NCBI RefSeq assembly: GCF_003002895.1 | Contig: NZ_PVTI01000021.1 | Location: 1-64,000 of the forward strand | Source of the DNA: Knoellia remsis | Lineage (GTDB): Bacteria; Actinomycetota; Actinomycetes; Actinomycetales; Dermatophilaceae | Reading direction: 5' to 3' | Length of the DNA stretch: 64,000 nucleotides | Notes under the pieces: model-generated | Databases searched by the model: none | What the model was told of the DNA's origin: nothing | What the model saw: only the letters and a program-made list of their open reading frames with translations | Made by a program: the position numbers and the translations under genes | Part shown: positions 1 through 10,430 of the stretch, piece by piece | Layout: the number at the start of each line of letters is the position of its first letter | Numbering within the stretch: position 1 is the first letter of the stretch

Positions 1-108
1 CCGTCCCCAACCGTCCAATTGGGTGAGCTCGGGACACACCCGTCCAATGGGGTGAGCTCGGGACACGGGCCCACCGTCCCCAACCGTCCAATTGGGTGAG
101 CTCGGGAC
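1..108. repeat. Direct repeats at window edge (35-nt unit)
   Basis: A 35-nt unit is present identically at 1-35 and 74-108, and a shortened copy lies at 40-64. Each copy contains a CCAATTGG-like palindrome (altered in the middle copy) and a GAGCTC palindrome, and is bounded by GTCC and GGGAC. It sits directly downstream of the minus-strand gene ending at 115. The array may continue beyond the left edge of the window. No coding role is evident; transcription-end hairpins or a slipped-strand repeat are both possible. Confidence 0.8.
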
Positions 109-114
109 GGCGGC

Positions 115-1350
115 TCAGGCGGGCAGCGGGGTGAGCTCGACCTCGCGCAGGTCGAGGTGGTCCGCGAGCGCGGTCAGCTCTTCGTGGAGCTCGCGCGCGT
201 CGTCCACTCCCCCACGTCCCGGCTCCCACGTCACCCTGCGAGCGAGCAGCCGCCCGCCGGGTCGGTCGGCCTTGAGGTCGACGCGCGCGACGAGGTCCTC
301 CCCGAGGAGGAAGGGCAGCACGTAGTAGCCGTGCACCCGCTTCTCCTCGGGCACGTAGATCTCGAGCCGGTAGTCGAAGTCGAAGAGCGCGGCCGTCCGG
401 TCCCGCTGCCAGATGAGCGAGTCGAAGGGTGAGAGCAGCGCCCGCGCCGCGATGCGTCGTGGTCGCCGAGCGTCGACGTGCAGGTATGCCGGCCGCTTCC
501 ACCCGTCGATGTTCACCGGTTCCAGCTCACCGGCCGCGACAAGCGCGGCGATGGCGGGGCGGGCCTGCTCGGGCCTGAGGCGGAAGTAGTCGCGCAGGCA
601 CTGCTCGGTCCCGACCCCGTGGGCCCGGGCCGCGATGCGGACGAGCTCGACGAACGCCTCCGCGTCGCTCGGCCGCAGGGCCGGTGACTCGGCGACGTCG
701 CGAAGGTGGGGTGGGAGCACCCGGGACGGGACGGCATACCGACGCTCGAACTGGCTGGTGCGCCCGGCCGAGCTGACCTCACCGGCCCAGAAGAGGTGCT
801 CCAGGGCGGCCTTGACGAGCGACCAGTTCCACCCCCAGTGCTCGCGCTCGCGTGGGCGGTCGTGGGCGAGGGCGGACTCGACCTGCCGGCTCGTCATCGG
901 GCCGCGGGCGCGGACCTCGGCGAGGACGGCGTCGACGATCTCGGGGTGGTCGCGCTTGACGCGCTGCATGCCACCCCAGGACTCGTCATGGGCCCGGCGC
1001 ATCCGGAAGTCGAGCAGCGGCCACGTCGCGGGCGGGATGAGCGAGGCCTCGTGCGCCCAGTACTCGACGAGGCGGCGCGGCGCCCGGTCGCGCGCCCGGT
1101 CGACGAGGGCGCGGTCGTGCGGCCCGAGGCGGGAGTAGAACGGCAGGTAGTGGCTGCGCGAGACGACGTTGACGCTGTCGATCTGGACGATGCCGACGGT
1201 GTCGATGACCCGCTGGACGTGCCGTGACGTCGCCGTCCACGGGTCGGGGCGGGGCGCCGCGAACCCCTGCGCGGCGAGGGCGATCCGGCGTGCGGCGCGC
1301 TGGGTCAGCCGGCGCGGTGGGACGGGTGTCACCGGCGCGACGCTGCTCAT
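115..1350 (-). CDS. YcaQ/AlkX-type winged-helix DNA glycosylase (DUF1006)
   Basis: 411 residues of the winged-helix YcaQ family, whose characterised members (Streptomyces AlkZ, E. coli YcaQ/AlkX) unhook interstrand crosslinks by excising N7-alkylpurines. The N-terminal region carries [17 protein letters not shown]. Its Q-hydrophobic-D triad matches the AlkX-type catalytic motif rather than the QxQ of AlkZ (assignment from family knowledge). Further along, a central winged-helix region (EHLFWAGEV) and the C-terminal [13 protein letters not shown] block are typical of the family. I chose the ATG at 1350; a longer frame reaches 1401 but its extra residues look non-conserved. It is monocistronic on the minus strand, upstream of a repeat array. 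Function as a repair enzyme is family-based; substrate range is unknown. Confidence 0.85.
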   Translation of the reverse strand: MSSVAPVTPVPPRRLTQRAARRIALAAQGFAAPRPDPWTATSRHVQRVIDTVGIVQIDSVNVVSRSHYLPFYSRLGPHDRALVDRARDRAPRRLVEYWAHEASLIPPATWPLLDFRMRRAHDESWGGMQRVKRDHPEIVDAVLAEVRARGPMTSRQVESALAHDRPREREHWGWNWSLVKAALEHLFWAGEVSSAGRTSQFERRYAVPSRVLPPHLRDVAESPALRPSDAEAFVELVRIAARAHGVGTEQCLRDYFRLRPEQARPAIAALVAAGELEPVNIDGWKRPAYLHVDARRPRRIAARALLSPFDSLIWQRDRTAALFDFDYRLEIYVPEEKRVHGYYVLPFLLGEDLVARVDLKADRPGGRLLARRVTWEPGRGGVDDARELHEELTALADHLDLREVELTPLPA

Positions 1351-1421
1351 GCACCCATCATCACCGCAGGCACCGACATCGCCGCGACCAGCCGGGGGCA
1401 CGGGGGTGACGGGAGCGCCGG

Positions 1422-2135
1422 TCAGGCGTCGGGCTCGATGAGGTTGCGACGCAGGGCGTAGAGCGCAGCCTCGACGCGGGAGTGCAGCTGGAGCTTCTCG
1501 AGGATGTTGCGCACGTGGTTCTTCACCGTGTTCTCGCTGATGAAGAGCTGGCTCGCGATCTCCTTGTTGGCCTTGCCCTTGGCCACGAGCGCCAGCACCT
1601 CGAGCTCACGCTCGGTGAGGCGTGGCCCGCTCGTCGCCTCCTTGGGTGGCTCGTTGCTCAGCCGGGAGAACTCGGCGATGAGCTGGCTGGCCATGTGCGG
1701 CGGCACCATCGACTGGCCCGCGTGGGCGAGCCGCACCGACTGGGCGATCTCCTCGGTGGGGAGGTCCTTGAGGAGGTAGCCGCTCGCACCGGCCTTGATG
1801 GCGGCGAAGAGGTCGGCCTCGTCGTCGGACGCCGTGAGGATGAGGATCTTGGTGCCGGGCGACTTCTCCTTGATCGCGGTGCACGCCTCGATGCCGCTGT
1901 TGCCCGGCATGCGCACGTCGAGCAGCACGACGTCGGGTTCGTGCTCGAAGACCTTGGCGACGGCCTCGGCTCCGGAGCCCGCCTCGGCGACGATGTCGAG
2001 GTCGGGCTCCAGGCCGATGACCGCCTGCATGCCACGACGGTAGAGGTCGTGGTCATCGGCGATGACGATGCGGATACGGTCAGTGGCCTCCCCCGGGGAC
2101 GAGGCCTGCTGACCCCTCAAGGGTTGCGGACTCAC
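1422..2135 (-). CDS. NarL/LuxR-family response regulator
   Basis: 237-residue two-component response regulator. The receiver domain has the acidic pair in IADDHD, the phospho-acceptor Asp73 in LLDVRMPG and the conserved Lys in LLKDL. The C-terminal LuxR helix-turn-helix runs from [15 protein letters not shown] through [13 protein letters not shown]. The GTG start at 2135 is preceded by CACCAT six nt upstream, which fits the leaderless pattern seen elsewhere in this window; the reading frame is open to 2216 but that extension is unlike receiver domains. No histidine kinase lies beside it, so it is an orphan here. It follows hpf on the same strand after about 100 nt. Its target genes cannot be deduced from sequence. 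Confidence 0.9.
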   Translation of the reverse strand: MSPQPLRGQQASSPGEATDRIRIVIADDHDLYRRGMQAVIGLEPDLDIVAEAGSGAEAVAKVFEHEPDVVLLDVRMPGNSGIEACTAIKEKSPGTKILILTASDDEADLFAAIKAGASGYLLKDLPTEEIAQSVRLAHAGQSMVPPHMASQLIAEFSRLSNEPPKEATSGPRLTERELEVLALVAKGKANKEIASQLFISENTVKNHVRNILEKLQLHSRVEAALYALRRNLIEPDA

Positions 2136-2231
2136 CGCGTCATGGTGACACACATCGACACCACGTGGAGGCAAAACAGAACATTCCACCTGCGCAGATG
2201 CCGGCGTCCCCGTCAACCGGGGTGACCGAAG

Positions 2232-2915
2232 TCAGGATGCGGCGGCGCGCTCCGGGGCCGCTGCGGGCTCTGGGACCGCGGCCGGACCGGACCCGGTCTG
2301 CGCGTCGGTGCCGCCGTCGAGGTCGAGGTGCAGCACCCCGTAGGACCAGCCGCGGCGCCGGTAGACCACGCTCGCCTTGTCGGTCTCGACGTCGTGGAAG
2401 AGGTAGAAGTCGTGACCGACGAGCTCCATCTCCTTGAGCGCCTGCTCGAGGGACATCGGGCTCGACACATGGACCTTCTCGCGCACCTCGATCGGGGAGT
2501 CGGCGAACATCCCGCCGTCGTCCTCGGAGTCGTCGTGGGCGGCACCGTTGCTGCTCGGCTCCGGTGGCACGAACGCGGTGGCCGTGGCCACGGACTCCTG
2601 CGTGTGCCGGCCGCGGCGCACACTGCGGTCGTGCTTGCGGCGCAGCCGTTCGAGGAGCTTGTCGAGGGCCACGTCCACGGCGGCGTACTTGTCCTCCTGG
2701 CACGCCTCGGCACGCACGACCGGGCCCTTGACGTGGACCGTGATCTCGATGCGCTCGCAGGCCTTGGACTGGCGGCGGTTCGCCTCATGACTGACGACGA
2801 CGTCGATGCGGCGGGCGCGGGGCGCGAGCTGCTGCACCTTGTCGAGCTTGGCGGTGATGTGCTGCCGGAAGCGGTCCGAGACGGTGGTGTGACGTCCGGT
2901 GACGACGATGTCCAC
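2232..2915 (-). CDS. hpf: Long-form ribosome hibernation promoting factor
   Basis: 227 residues, the length of long HPF. These proteins bind the decoding centre of idle 30S subunits and dimerise 70S ribosomes into 100S particles. The N-terminal S30AE/YfiA domain (about 1-105) opens DIVVTGRHTTVSDRFRQHI. A charged, low-complexity linker follows, and the C-terminal dimerisation domain contains ALKEMELVGHDFYLFHDVET and ends in an acidic, Ala/Pro-rich tail. The GTG start at 2915 has a strong AGGAGG Shine-Dalgarno at a 5-nt spacing. It lies between comF and a response regulator, an arrangement typical of actinobacteria, where secA usually follows nearby. Confidence 0.95.
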   Translation of the reverse strand: MDIVVTGRHTTVSDRFRQHITAKLDKVQQLAPRARRIDVVVSHEANRRQSKACERIEITVHVKGPVVRAEACQEDKYAAVDVALDKLLERLRRKHDRSVRRGRHTQESVATATAFVPPEPSSNGAAHDDSEDDGGMFADSPIEVREKVHVSSPMSLEQALKEMELVGHDFYLFHDVETDKASVVYRRRGWSYGVLHLDLDGGTDAQTGSGPAAVPEPAAAPERAAAS

Positions 2916-3046
2916 TGATCCTCCTGAAGACGGGGGCGTGCCTGGCTGGCCTGACGTGCCTGTCGAGGGCTACGGGCGAACGGCTCCACCTCCCACGGAG
3001 GGTGCGGCGTCTGATAGAGCGACGGTAGACCTGTCGATGAGCCCTT

Positions 3047-3778
3047 TCAAGAGATGGGTCGGGATCCACCGCCGAAGCGCCGGGGCGTCGCCCCGATGGC
3101 GGCCGCGACGACCCCTGCCGCACCGGCGTCGGTGAGCGCACGGGCCGCCTCGGTCAGCGTCGCACCGGTCGTCACGAGGTCGTCCACGACGACGCAGACC
3201 GACCCCCGCACGGTCGGCTCACGCCGTTCCGGCACCGCCATGGAGTGCGCGAGGTTGTCCGCCCGGGCCTGCGCGCCGAGCCGGGACTGGTCCCTCGTGA
3301 CCCGCGTCGGCACGAGCACCGGGGCCACGACGACCCGCCCGGGCAGGGCCCGGGACGCAGCCTGCACCACGGACACGAGCGGCACGTCGCCGCGACGACG
3401 GCGAGCCCTGGGCGAGCCCAGAACGGGGACGACGAGCAGGCCGCGTCCGACGAGGGCGGCCCGCGCCTCGGGACCGGCGGCAGCACGTCGCAGGGCCGGC
3501 GCCAGGAGCGCGCCGAGCGCGCCGGCGAGGTCCCGCCGGTCCTCGTCCTTGTATGCCGTGACGAGCGCCCGCAGCGCACCGGTCGCCGCCCCGGCGACCC
3601 AGCAGGACGGCATACCGGCTGGTTCGGGGTCGGGACGACACCGGGTGACGTCGACGGAGAGGCACGCTCGCACCTCCCCGCGACAGGTCCGGCACAGCCG
3701 GGCCCCCGGACGGTGGCAGAGGGCGCACGTCACGGGCAGGACGAGGTCGACGAGGTCACGCAGCACGAGCACAGCCAA
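3047..3778 (-). CDS. ComF-family phosphoribosyltransferase-like protein
   Basis: 243 residues. The N-terminus carries two CxxC pairs (CALCHRPGARLCRTC) expected to bind zinc. The C-terminal half has a PRPP-binding loop of type-I phosphoribosyltransferases, VVVDDLVTTGATLTEA. ComF proteins support uptake of single-stranded DNA during natural transformation in several bacteria, but the family is also common in organisms not shown to be competent. The frame opens with TTG at 3778; GTG at 3772 is an alternative and neither has a clear ribosome site. It lies on the same strand between lpqB and hpf. Because the window carries a dense DNA-uptake-sequence-like octamer, its possible competence role deserves attention (inference). 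Confidence 0.88.
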   Translation of the reverse strand: MAVLVLRDLVDLVLPVTCALCHRPGARLCRTCRGEVRACLSVDVTRCRPDPEPAGMPSCWVAGAATGALRALVTAYKDEDRRDLAGALGALLAPALRRAAAGPEARAALVGRGLLVVPVLGSPRARRRRGDVPLVSVVQAASRALPGRVVVAPVLVPTRVTRDQSRLGAQARADNLAHSMAVPERREPTVRGSVCVVVDDLVTTGATLTEAARALTDAGAAGVVAAAIGATPRRFGGGSRPIS

Positions 3779-3862
3779 GCCGGGGGGTCACCGTCGCGCC
3801 ATCGCCGCAGGGACCCACTGTGGACGACGAGCCGTCCGGTCCTCGCCTGTGGACGAGTGGAG

Positions 3863-5713
3863 TCAGTGCGCGGGGACGGCCACGTCACTGCCGGTGCCGA
3901 GCGAGAGCCACTGTCCCCCGGCCCGGCTGAGCACGCGCTGGTCCGAGGTGGTGACGATGATGTCGCGCTCGCCGCCGACCGTCGTGATCGCCACGGCGTC
4001 CGGGGTCTCGGCGAGCGGCTGGTCCTGCCCGTCGACGGAGATGACGTAGGGCCGCAGCTTCTCGTTCGTCCCGACCCGCTGCCCCAGCGCCGCCAGGGAC
4101 AGGTCCGAGAGCCAGACGAGGTCCTTGAGAGCGGTCAGGGTGGCCCCGAGCCGCAGCGGCGGAGCGAGCCGCGCGGGCACACCACCCTCGCCACGGGCCA
4201 CGCCGGCGAGGTCGATGCGCGGGTCGGACCCGTTCGCGGCCGTGTGCAGGACGGCCACCCGGTCACCCTCCGGCGACGGCTTCGCCTCGACGACCCTGCG
4301 TCCTGCGAGCCACTCCGCGCTGACCGGCTGGGCCGTGGCCAGCCGCTCGCGAGAGGGGTCGCCGGAGACGTCGACCGTCCACAGCGAGATGTCCGAGTCC
4401 TCGTCGAGACCGGTGCCGCCGAGCCACAGCCGACCCGTGCGGTCGTAGGACGGGCGACCGACGTTGGTGCCGAAGAACGGCACCTCGTATCGGGTCACCC
4501 CACGGAACCGTGAGATGCCCTTGCCGTCCGGGTCGACGGCGGCGATCTCCTCACCGTCCGCCGAGAGGGCGAGCGAGGTGAAGTCGTGTGGGACGTCGAC
4601 GTTGCCGGAGGGCTGGGGGTCCTCCTCGCTCCCGAACGTCGTGGGCAGGAACGAGATCGCCGCACGTCGCCGGACCACGGCACGCCCGGTCGAGGACACG
4701 TCGGGCTCGACGAAGCCGACCTGTTCCAGTGAGCGGACGGGCAGGTCGACGTCGGGGAGCTCGAGCGTCGTGTCGCCGACCTTGACCCGGACCCCTTGGA
4801 CGCTGGGGTCCTGCACCAGGGTGGAGACGAGCTGGACGTAGACGTTCTCGCGCTGCGTGCGGTCCGTCGGGACCGACCCGGTGATCTCGACCTCGGCGAC
4901 GCCGTCGGTCACCGTGACCGAGTCGGCGATGAGCCGTGAGCCTGCGGGGATCGCCGTGGTCACCGCATCGGCGAGGTATGCCGGTGGGGCGCCGAGCTGC
5001 GCGCGCGCCAGTCGCGTGGCGAGATGGTCGCGCGGGAACCACAGGCGGTCGGGGACGAGCGAGCGGCCGTCGCGGCTGAGGTAGTGCACGTCGTAGGGCT
5101 TGAGCAGCCTGCCCAGGTCCGAGGTCGTGAGCCAGCGCCCGAAACCCTTGGGAACACTGCTGATCCGCCATTCGTCGTTGATCCGGGCGAAGCCGAAGTC
5201 GGCGCTGCGTGTCGTCCCCTGACGGGCGCCGACGAAGCGGCCGTCGGGCCCGATCGTCGAGTCCACGACCGCGGTGAGGCGGGCGCTGTCGGCCTTGATC
5301 GGGGTGACCTTCGGCGGGGCACTCGTGGAGTAGAGGACGACCTCGCCCTCGGGGACCCAGGTGCGCGCGGCGTCCTCGGTGAGGTAGCTGCGCGCCGTGG
5401 AGTAGTCGCCGTCACTCGCCGCCCCGGCACGCACGAAGCCGAGGATGACCTGCTCCTGCGTCGCGCCCTTCGTCGGCCCCGGGAAGAGCGCTCGGGGCGG
5501 TTGCACGTCCGCTCCGCGCACCTCGAGCCCCGGCTCGACCGGGGTGTGCGCACCGACGCTCGCGCAGCCGGTGAGGACGACCGCAGCAAGGAGCGTGGCG
5601 AGCAGAGCACGACCGGCGCGGACGGAGCGGGTGCCGGCGGTGGCCCGGAACCGGCCGGCACGCGCCGGTCCCACGCGCGGCACCGGCCGGCATACGTGAG
5701 TGGTCCGGGTCAT
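3863..5713 (-). CDS. lpqB: Lipoprotein LpqB, MtrAB accessory protein
   Basis: 616-residue lipoprotein. A long basic N-region precedes a hydrophobic stretch and the lipobox LTGC, with Cys50 as the acylated residue. The periplasmic part begins with a GerMN-type region (AYLADAVTTAIPAGSRLI) and continues into a beta-propeller-like C-terminal half. In mycobacteria LpqB binds the extracytoplasmic domain of MtrB and modulates its signalling. Here the ATG overlaps the mtrB stop by four nt (ATGA), so the two are translationally coupled. An open frame upstream of the ATG to 5818 lies inside mtrB and is not used. The order mtrA-mtrB-lpqB is the canonical one. Confidence 0.95.
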   Translation of the reverse strand: MTRTTHVCRPVPRVGPARAGRFRATAGTRSVRAGRALLATLLAAVVLTGCASVGAHTPVEPGLEVRGADVQPPRALFPGPTKGATQEQVILGFVRAGAASDGDYSTARSYLTEDAARTWVPEGEVVLYSTSAPPKVTPIKADSARLTAVVDSTIGPDGRFVGARQGTTRSADFGFARINDEWRISSVPKGFGRWLTTSDLGRLLKPYDVHYLSRDGRSLVPDRLWFPRDHLATRLARAQLGAPPAYLADAVTTAIPAGSRLIADSVTVTDGVAEVEITGSVPTDRTQRENVYVQLVSTLVQDPSVQGVRVKVGDTTLELPDVDLPVRSLEQVGFVEPDVSSTGRAVVRRRAAISFLPTTFGSEEDPQPSGNVDVPHDFTSLALSADGEEIAAVDPDGKGISRFRGVTRYEVPFFGTNVGRPSYDRTGRLWLGGTGLDEDSDISLWTVDVSGDPSRERLATAQPVSAEWLAGRRVVEAKPSPEGDRVAVLHTAANGSDPRIDLAGVARGEGGVPARLAPPLRLGATLTALKDLVWLSDLSLAALGQRVGTNEKLRPYVISVDGQDQPLAETPDAVAITTVGGERDIIVTTSDQRVLSRAGGQWLSLGTGSDVAVPAH

Positions 5714-7395
5714 GGCCGCTCCCCCGGCGAGAGCGGCAGCGGCGAGGCGGTCAGCGTCTCCCCCGACCGCTCGGGGAGGGTGAGCCGGAAGCGGGAGCCG
5801 ACCCCGGGCTCGCCCCATGCCTGGAGCCAGCCGTTGTGCAGCCGGGCGTCCTCGAGGGCGATGGCGAGGCCGAGGCCGGTGCCGCCGGTGGTCCGCGCCC
5901 GGGCCGGGTCGGCCCGCCAGAAGCGGGTGAACACCATCGAGGCCTCCCCCGGCCGCAGGCCGACGCCGTGGTCCTCGACGACGACGGCGACGGCCCCGTC
6001 CTCGGCGCGCAGGTGCACGGTGACCGGCTGGCCCTCCCCGTGCTCGATGGCGTTGACGACGAGGTTGCGCAGGATGCGCTCCACGCGACGCTCGTCCACC
6101 TCCGCCTCGACCGGGCCGGGCGCGACGACGGTGACGGTGGACCCACGGCGCTCGGCGAGGGGTCGCGCCGCCTCGACGACCTCGGCGACGGTGTCGCGCA
6201 GGTCGACGGGCTCGACGTCGAGTGCGGCGGCACCCGCGTCGAAGCGGCTGATCTCGAGGAGGTCCGAGAGCAGGGACTCGAACCGGTCGAGCTCGCCCTC
6301 GAGCAGCTCGGCGGACCGGCTGACGACCGGGTCGAAGTCACCGCGCGACTCGTGGATGAGGTCGCTCGCCATGCGGATGGTCGTGAGCGGGGTGCGCAGC
6401 TCGTGGGAGACGTCCGAGACGAACCGCTGCTGCACACGGCTCAGGCCTTCGAGCTGGCGGATCTGCGCCTGCAGGCTGTCGGCCATCGCGTTGAAGGAGG
6501 TGCCGAGGAGCGCGAGGTCGTCCTCGCCGCGGGCCGGCATACGTTCGTTGAGCTTGCCCGACGAGAGGCGCTCGGCGACCTCGGCGGCACGGCGCACCGG
6601 TGAGACGACCTGTCGGGTGACCACCCATGCGACCGCGCCGACGAGGACGATGAGGATGAGGCCGGCGACGGTGAACGCGGTGGAGATGAGGTCCATGGTC
6701 CGCAGCTCCTGCGCCATGGGGAAGATGTAGTAGAGGTCGTAGCGGCCGGCGCCCGGGACCTCGACCGAGCTGCCGACGAAGACGGCGGGGACCTGGCGGC
6801 CGTCGACGAGGATGTCGCCCACCATGCGCTGCTGGCGCGTCGGGTTCGCGGCGACCTGCTCGCGCAGCTCCTGGCTCACCGACGCCAGACCGATGCGGTT
6901 GGACTCCAGTGGCGTGAGCTGGATCGGGCTGTTGTTGCCGGCTCCCCGCATGAAGACGACGTAGCGCGACGGGTCGGTGCCCGGAGGGGTGAGCGTCGAG
7001 CTCATGATGTCGCTGGCGAGGATGTTGAGCGCCTGCGAGGTCGTCGCCGGGGCGCTGTTGTCCCACTGGCTCTGCGCCTCGGACGTCAGCAGCTGGGCCT
7101 CGGCCTCGCTCGCGCGGATCTTGTCGGCCTGCAGCCCGGTCGCGATCTCGTTGTAGAGGTAGGAGCCGAGCAGCGAGATGACGACGATGCTCAGTGCGAC
7201 GGTGGTCGTGACCACGCGGAACTGGAGCGAGCGGCGCCAGGTGCGCCGCAGTGCCCGCCACCCGCGCACGATGGCCCGCGCGACCGTCCCCAGGACGCTC
7301 TGCGCCGCCGCCCCGAGCTGGCGCATGTGCCCGGCCAGGGTGGGTGAGGGCGACGACGTGCCGATCGTCGTCTTGCTGATCGGCGTCCCCGCCAT
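5710..7395 (-). CDS. mtrB: Sensor histidine kinase MtrB
   Basis: 561-residue membrane sensor kinase partnering MtrA in control of cell-wall metabolism, division and osmotic response. Order: a cytoplasmic basic leader, TM1 (about 60-82), an extracytoplasmic sensor of about 150 residues, TM2 (about 236-260), HAMP, and a HisKA domain with phospho-His331 in SDVSHELRTPLTTI. The HATPase domain follows with N-box NAIEHGEG, G1 VEDHGVGL, the F-box-like VFTRFWR and G2 GGTGLGLAIA. The ATG at 7395 lies two nt after the mtrA stop, and the stop overlaps lpqB. An open frame extends upstream to 7578 inside mtrA and is rejected as a start. Confidence 0.96.
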   Translation of the reverse strand: MAGTPISKTTIGTSSPSPTLAGHMRQLGAAAQSVLGTVARAIVRGWRALRRTWRRSLQFRVVTTTVALSIVVISLLGSYLYNEIATGLQADKIRASEAEAQLLTSEAQSQWDNSAPATTSQALNILASDIMSSTLTPPGTDPSRYVVFMRGAGNNSPIQLTPLESNRIGLASVSQELREQVAANPTRQQRMVGDILVDGRQVPAVFVGSSVEVPGAGRYDLYYIFPMAQELRTMDLISTAFTVAGLILIVLVGAVAWVVTRQVVSPVRRAAEVAERLSSGKLNERMPARGEDDLALLGTSFNAMADSLQAQIRQLEGLSRVQQRFVSDVSHELRTPLTTIRMASDLIHESRGDFDPVVSRSAELLEGELDRFESLLSDLLEISRFDAGAAALDVEPVDLRDTVAEVVEAARPLAERRGSTVTVVAPGPVEAEVDERRVERILRNLVVNAIEHGEGQPVTVHLRAEDGAVAVVVEDHGVGLRPGEASMVFTRFWRADPARARTTGGTGLGLAIALEDARLHNGWLQAWGEPGVGSRFRLTLPERSGETLTASPLPLSPGERP

Positions 7396-7397
7396 GG

Positions 7398-8075
7398 TCA
7401 GCTCGATCCGGCGCGGTACCCGACGCCGCGAACCGTCACGACGACCTCCGGGTGCTCGGGGTCCTTCTCGATCTTGGAGCGCAGGCGCTGGACGTGGACG
7501 TTGACGAGGCGGGTGTCGCCGGCATGCCGGTAGCCCCAGACCTGCTCGAGCAGCACCTCGCGGGTGAAGACCTGCCACGGCTTGCGGGCGAGTGCGACGA
7601 GCAGGTCGAACTCGAGCGGGGTGAGGCCGAGCTCCTCGTCGCCGCGCTTCACGGTGTGGCCGGCGACGTCGATGGTGAGGTCGCCGATGGTGAGCCGCTC
7701 GTGCTCGACGTCGTCACCACGGCGGAGGCGGGCGCGGACGCGGGCGATGAGCTCCTGCGGCTTGAACGGCTTGACGACGTAGTCGTCGGCGCCGGACTCG
7801 AGGCCGACGACGACGTCGACGGTGTCGGTGCGGGCGGTGAGCATGACGATGGGGACGCCGGACTCGGCGCGGATGCGCCGGCACACCTCGAGGCCGTCGA
7901 TGCCGGGGAGCATGACGTCGAGGAGCACGAGGTCGGGCCGCGACTCACGGAATGCCGCGAGCGCGCCGTTGCCGTCGGCGACATGGCTGACCTCGAGGCC
8001 CTCGTTGCTCAGCACGATCCCGAGCATCTCGGCCAGCGCCTGGTCGTCATCGACGACGAGCACGCGTCCCTTCAC
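7398..8075 (-). CDS. mtrA: Response regulator MtrA
   Basis: 225-residue OmpR/PhoB-type regulator, close in length to M. tuberculosis MtrA (about 228). The receiver has VVDDD, phospho-acceptor Asp53 in LLDVMLPG and Lys in VVKPFKP. The winged-helix output domain contains LTPLEFDLLVALARKPWQVF, RLVNVHVQRLRSKIEKDP and the terminal VRGVGYRAG. The GTG at 8075 was chosen because GGGAGGG lies six nt upstream and the protein then matches mycobacterial MtrA; the frame stays open to 8147. It heads mtrA-mtrB-lpqB. Its regulon may include the two secreted wall proteins in this window whose upstream regions carry GTCACA repeats. Confidence 0.97.
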   Translation of the reverse strand: MKGRVLVVDDDQALAEMLGIVLSNEGLEVSHVADGNGALAAFRESRPDLVLLDVMLPGIDGLEVCRRIRAESGVPIVMLTARTDTVDVVVGLESGADDYVVKPFKPQELIARVRARLRRGDDVEHERLTIGDLTIDVAGHTVKRGDEELGLTPLEFDLLVALARKPWQVFTREVLLEQVWGYRHAGDTRLVNVHVQRLRSKIEKDPEHPEVVVTVRGVGYRAGSS

Positions 8076-8280
8076 GGTTTGCCCTCCCGGTGGCACCACG
8101 GTTCCGACACGGATACGAACGGTGCGGAGCGCCGCACCGTTCCGCACATCGTCGCACAGTCACCTCGGCGTTTCGGTGAGCTTGCCCGTCAGACGACCGT
8201 ATGCCGTCCGCTCACCCGCGCACCGCGCGCAGTACCTCGGGCTCGCTGGCGAAAAACCGGGGCAAAGCCTCCGAAAACGA

Positions 8281-8337
8281 CGGTATGCCGGCCGCGCAGG
8301 AGCGCGGACGGCATACCGACAGCGGCCCGAAGGGCCG
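8281..8337 (-). terminator. ahcY terminator: two hairpins, one built from the GTATGCCG motif
   Basis: Downstream of the ahcY stop on the minus strand there are two inverted repeats. A 6-bp hairpin with a 3-nt loop occupies 8323-8337. A much longer one has arms 8281-8297 and 8302-8318: 17 bp with one mismatch and a 4-nt loop. The outer part of the long stem is an inverted pair of GTATGCCG/CGGCATAC. No U-tract follows. Its position before mtrA suggests separation of ahcY from mtrAB transcription. Confidence 0.6.
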
Positions 8338-8349
8338 AAGGACACGACC

Positions 8350-9801
<1,452 letters not shown>

Positions 9802-9836
9802 GGGTGATCTCTTCCGTGTCTGTGTCGTATGACGCC

Positions 9837-9857
9837 CGCTCACCGTGGCGGTGAGCG
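9837..9857 (-). other. Perfect hairpin in ahcY 5' leader
   Basis: A 9-bp perfect inverted repeat with a 3-nt loop (arm CGCTCACCG) lies 36-56 nt upstream of the ahcY start codon. If transcription begins near the TACAGT box at 9972-9977, this hairpin is in the mRNA leader. I could not match the leader to the SAH riboswitch consensus. Confidence 0.5.
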
Positions 9858-9971
9858 CGGACGCCCGGTTGTCTGACCCGGCGCAGCCCATCTGGGCGAA
9901 CACGGTCGCGGCGACGGGCACAGGTGGCCCGAGGTCACGTGGAGCGGGGCATCTCCCGCGCCGGCACCCCC

Positions 9972-9977
9972 ACTGTA
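9972..9977 (-). promoter_or_regulatory. Candidate -10 box of ahcY (TACAGT)
   Basis: TACAGT on the minus strand, giving a predicted leader of roughly 165 nt before the ahcY ATG. No convincing -35 is visible; assignment rests on the TANNNT pattern only. Confidence 0.4.
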
Positions 9978-10055
9978 CCGAGCGGCGCGGTAGACATGAA
10001 CGTGTGCGGGGCTCGCCCGCACCAGCAGCGACGAGCACGACGGGAGTCCAGAGCG

Positions 10056-10319
10056 ATGAGCATGAGCGAGTCCGAGAACACCGAGACACCTGCCGACACG
10101 GAGGCCACCGGGGGCACCGAGGACACCCGAGGTGGCACGGAGGACACCCGGGGTGACGCGGAGCCGGCGCCCGAGCGAGTCACCGACGACGAGGTTCGCG
10201 ACGAGGTCCGCCTCGACCTGGACCAGGAGAGCATCGAGGACTGGGACGACGTGCGCGACGACTACGCCGTCGACCCCGGCCAGGACCCGGTGCGTCCGGC
10301 CCTCAGCGAGGACGAGTAG
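10056..10319 (+). CDS. Small acidic hypothetical protein
   Basis: 87-residue, strongly acidic protein opening [14 protein letters not shown]. An 18-nt internal duplication encodes two GGTEDTRG-type units, and the C-terminal part is rich in Asp/Glu ([19 protein letters not shown]). No signal peptide, membrane segment or recognised domain. The ATG at 10056 has GGGAG upstream, with a GTG-free leader containing a hairpin at 10004-10022. It is divergent from ahcY. Function unknown; small acidic proteins of this type are common in actinobacteria. Codon use matches neighbouring genes, so I regard it as real. Confidence 0.7.
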   Translation: MSMSESENTETPADTEATGGTEDTRGGTEDTRGDAEPAPERVTDDEVRDEVRLDLDQESIEDWDDVRDDYAVDPGQDPVRPALSEDE

Positions 10320-10380
10320 GCCGGCCCCGGGGTCGGCGAACTCCCCGACCGCTCACGCCCCTCTCGCGCTGGCCGATGGC

Positions 10381-10386
10381 TAGCGT
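10381..10386 (+). promoter_or_regulatory. -10 box (TAGCGT) of the CsbD-like gene
   Basis: TAGCGT ends five nt before a GTG at 10392. Transcription probably starts at about 10392, giving either a leaderless GTG start or a leader of about 39 nt to the ATG at 10431. Confidence 0.5.
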
Positions 10387-10430
10387 GGCTCGTGTCCAAC
10401 CGACCGAGAATCAACTCCGAGGAGATGGCC

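Noticed and set aside
9802-9970. SAH riboswitch upstream of ahcY
   Set aside because: I looked for the conserved SAH-aptamer core and pseudoknot strands in the minus-strand leader and could not align them; only an isolated hairpin remains.
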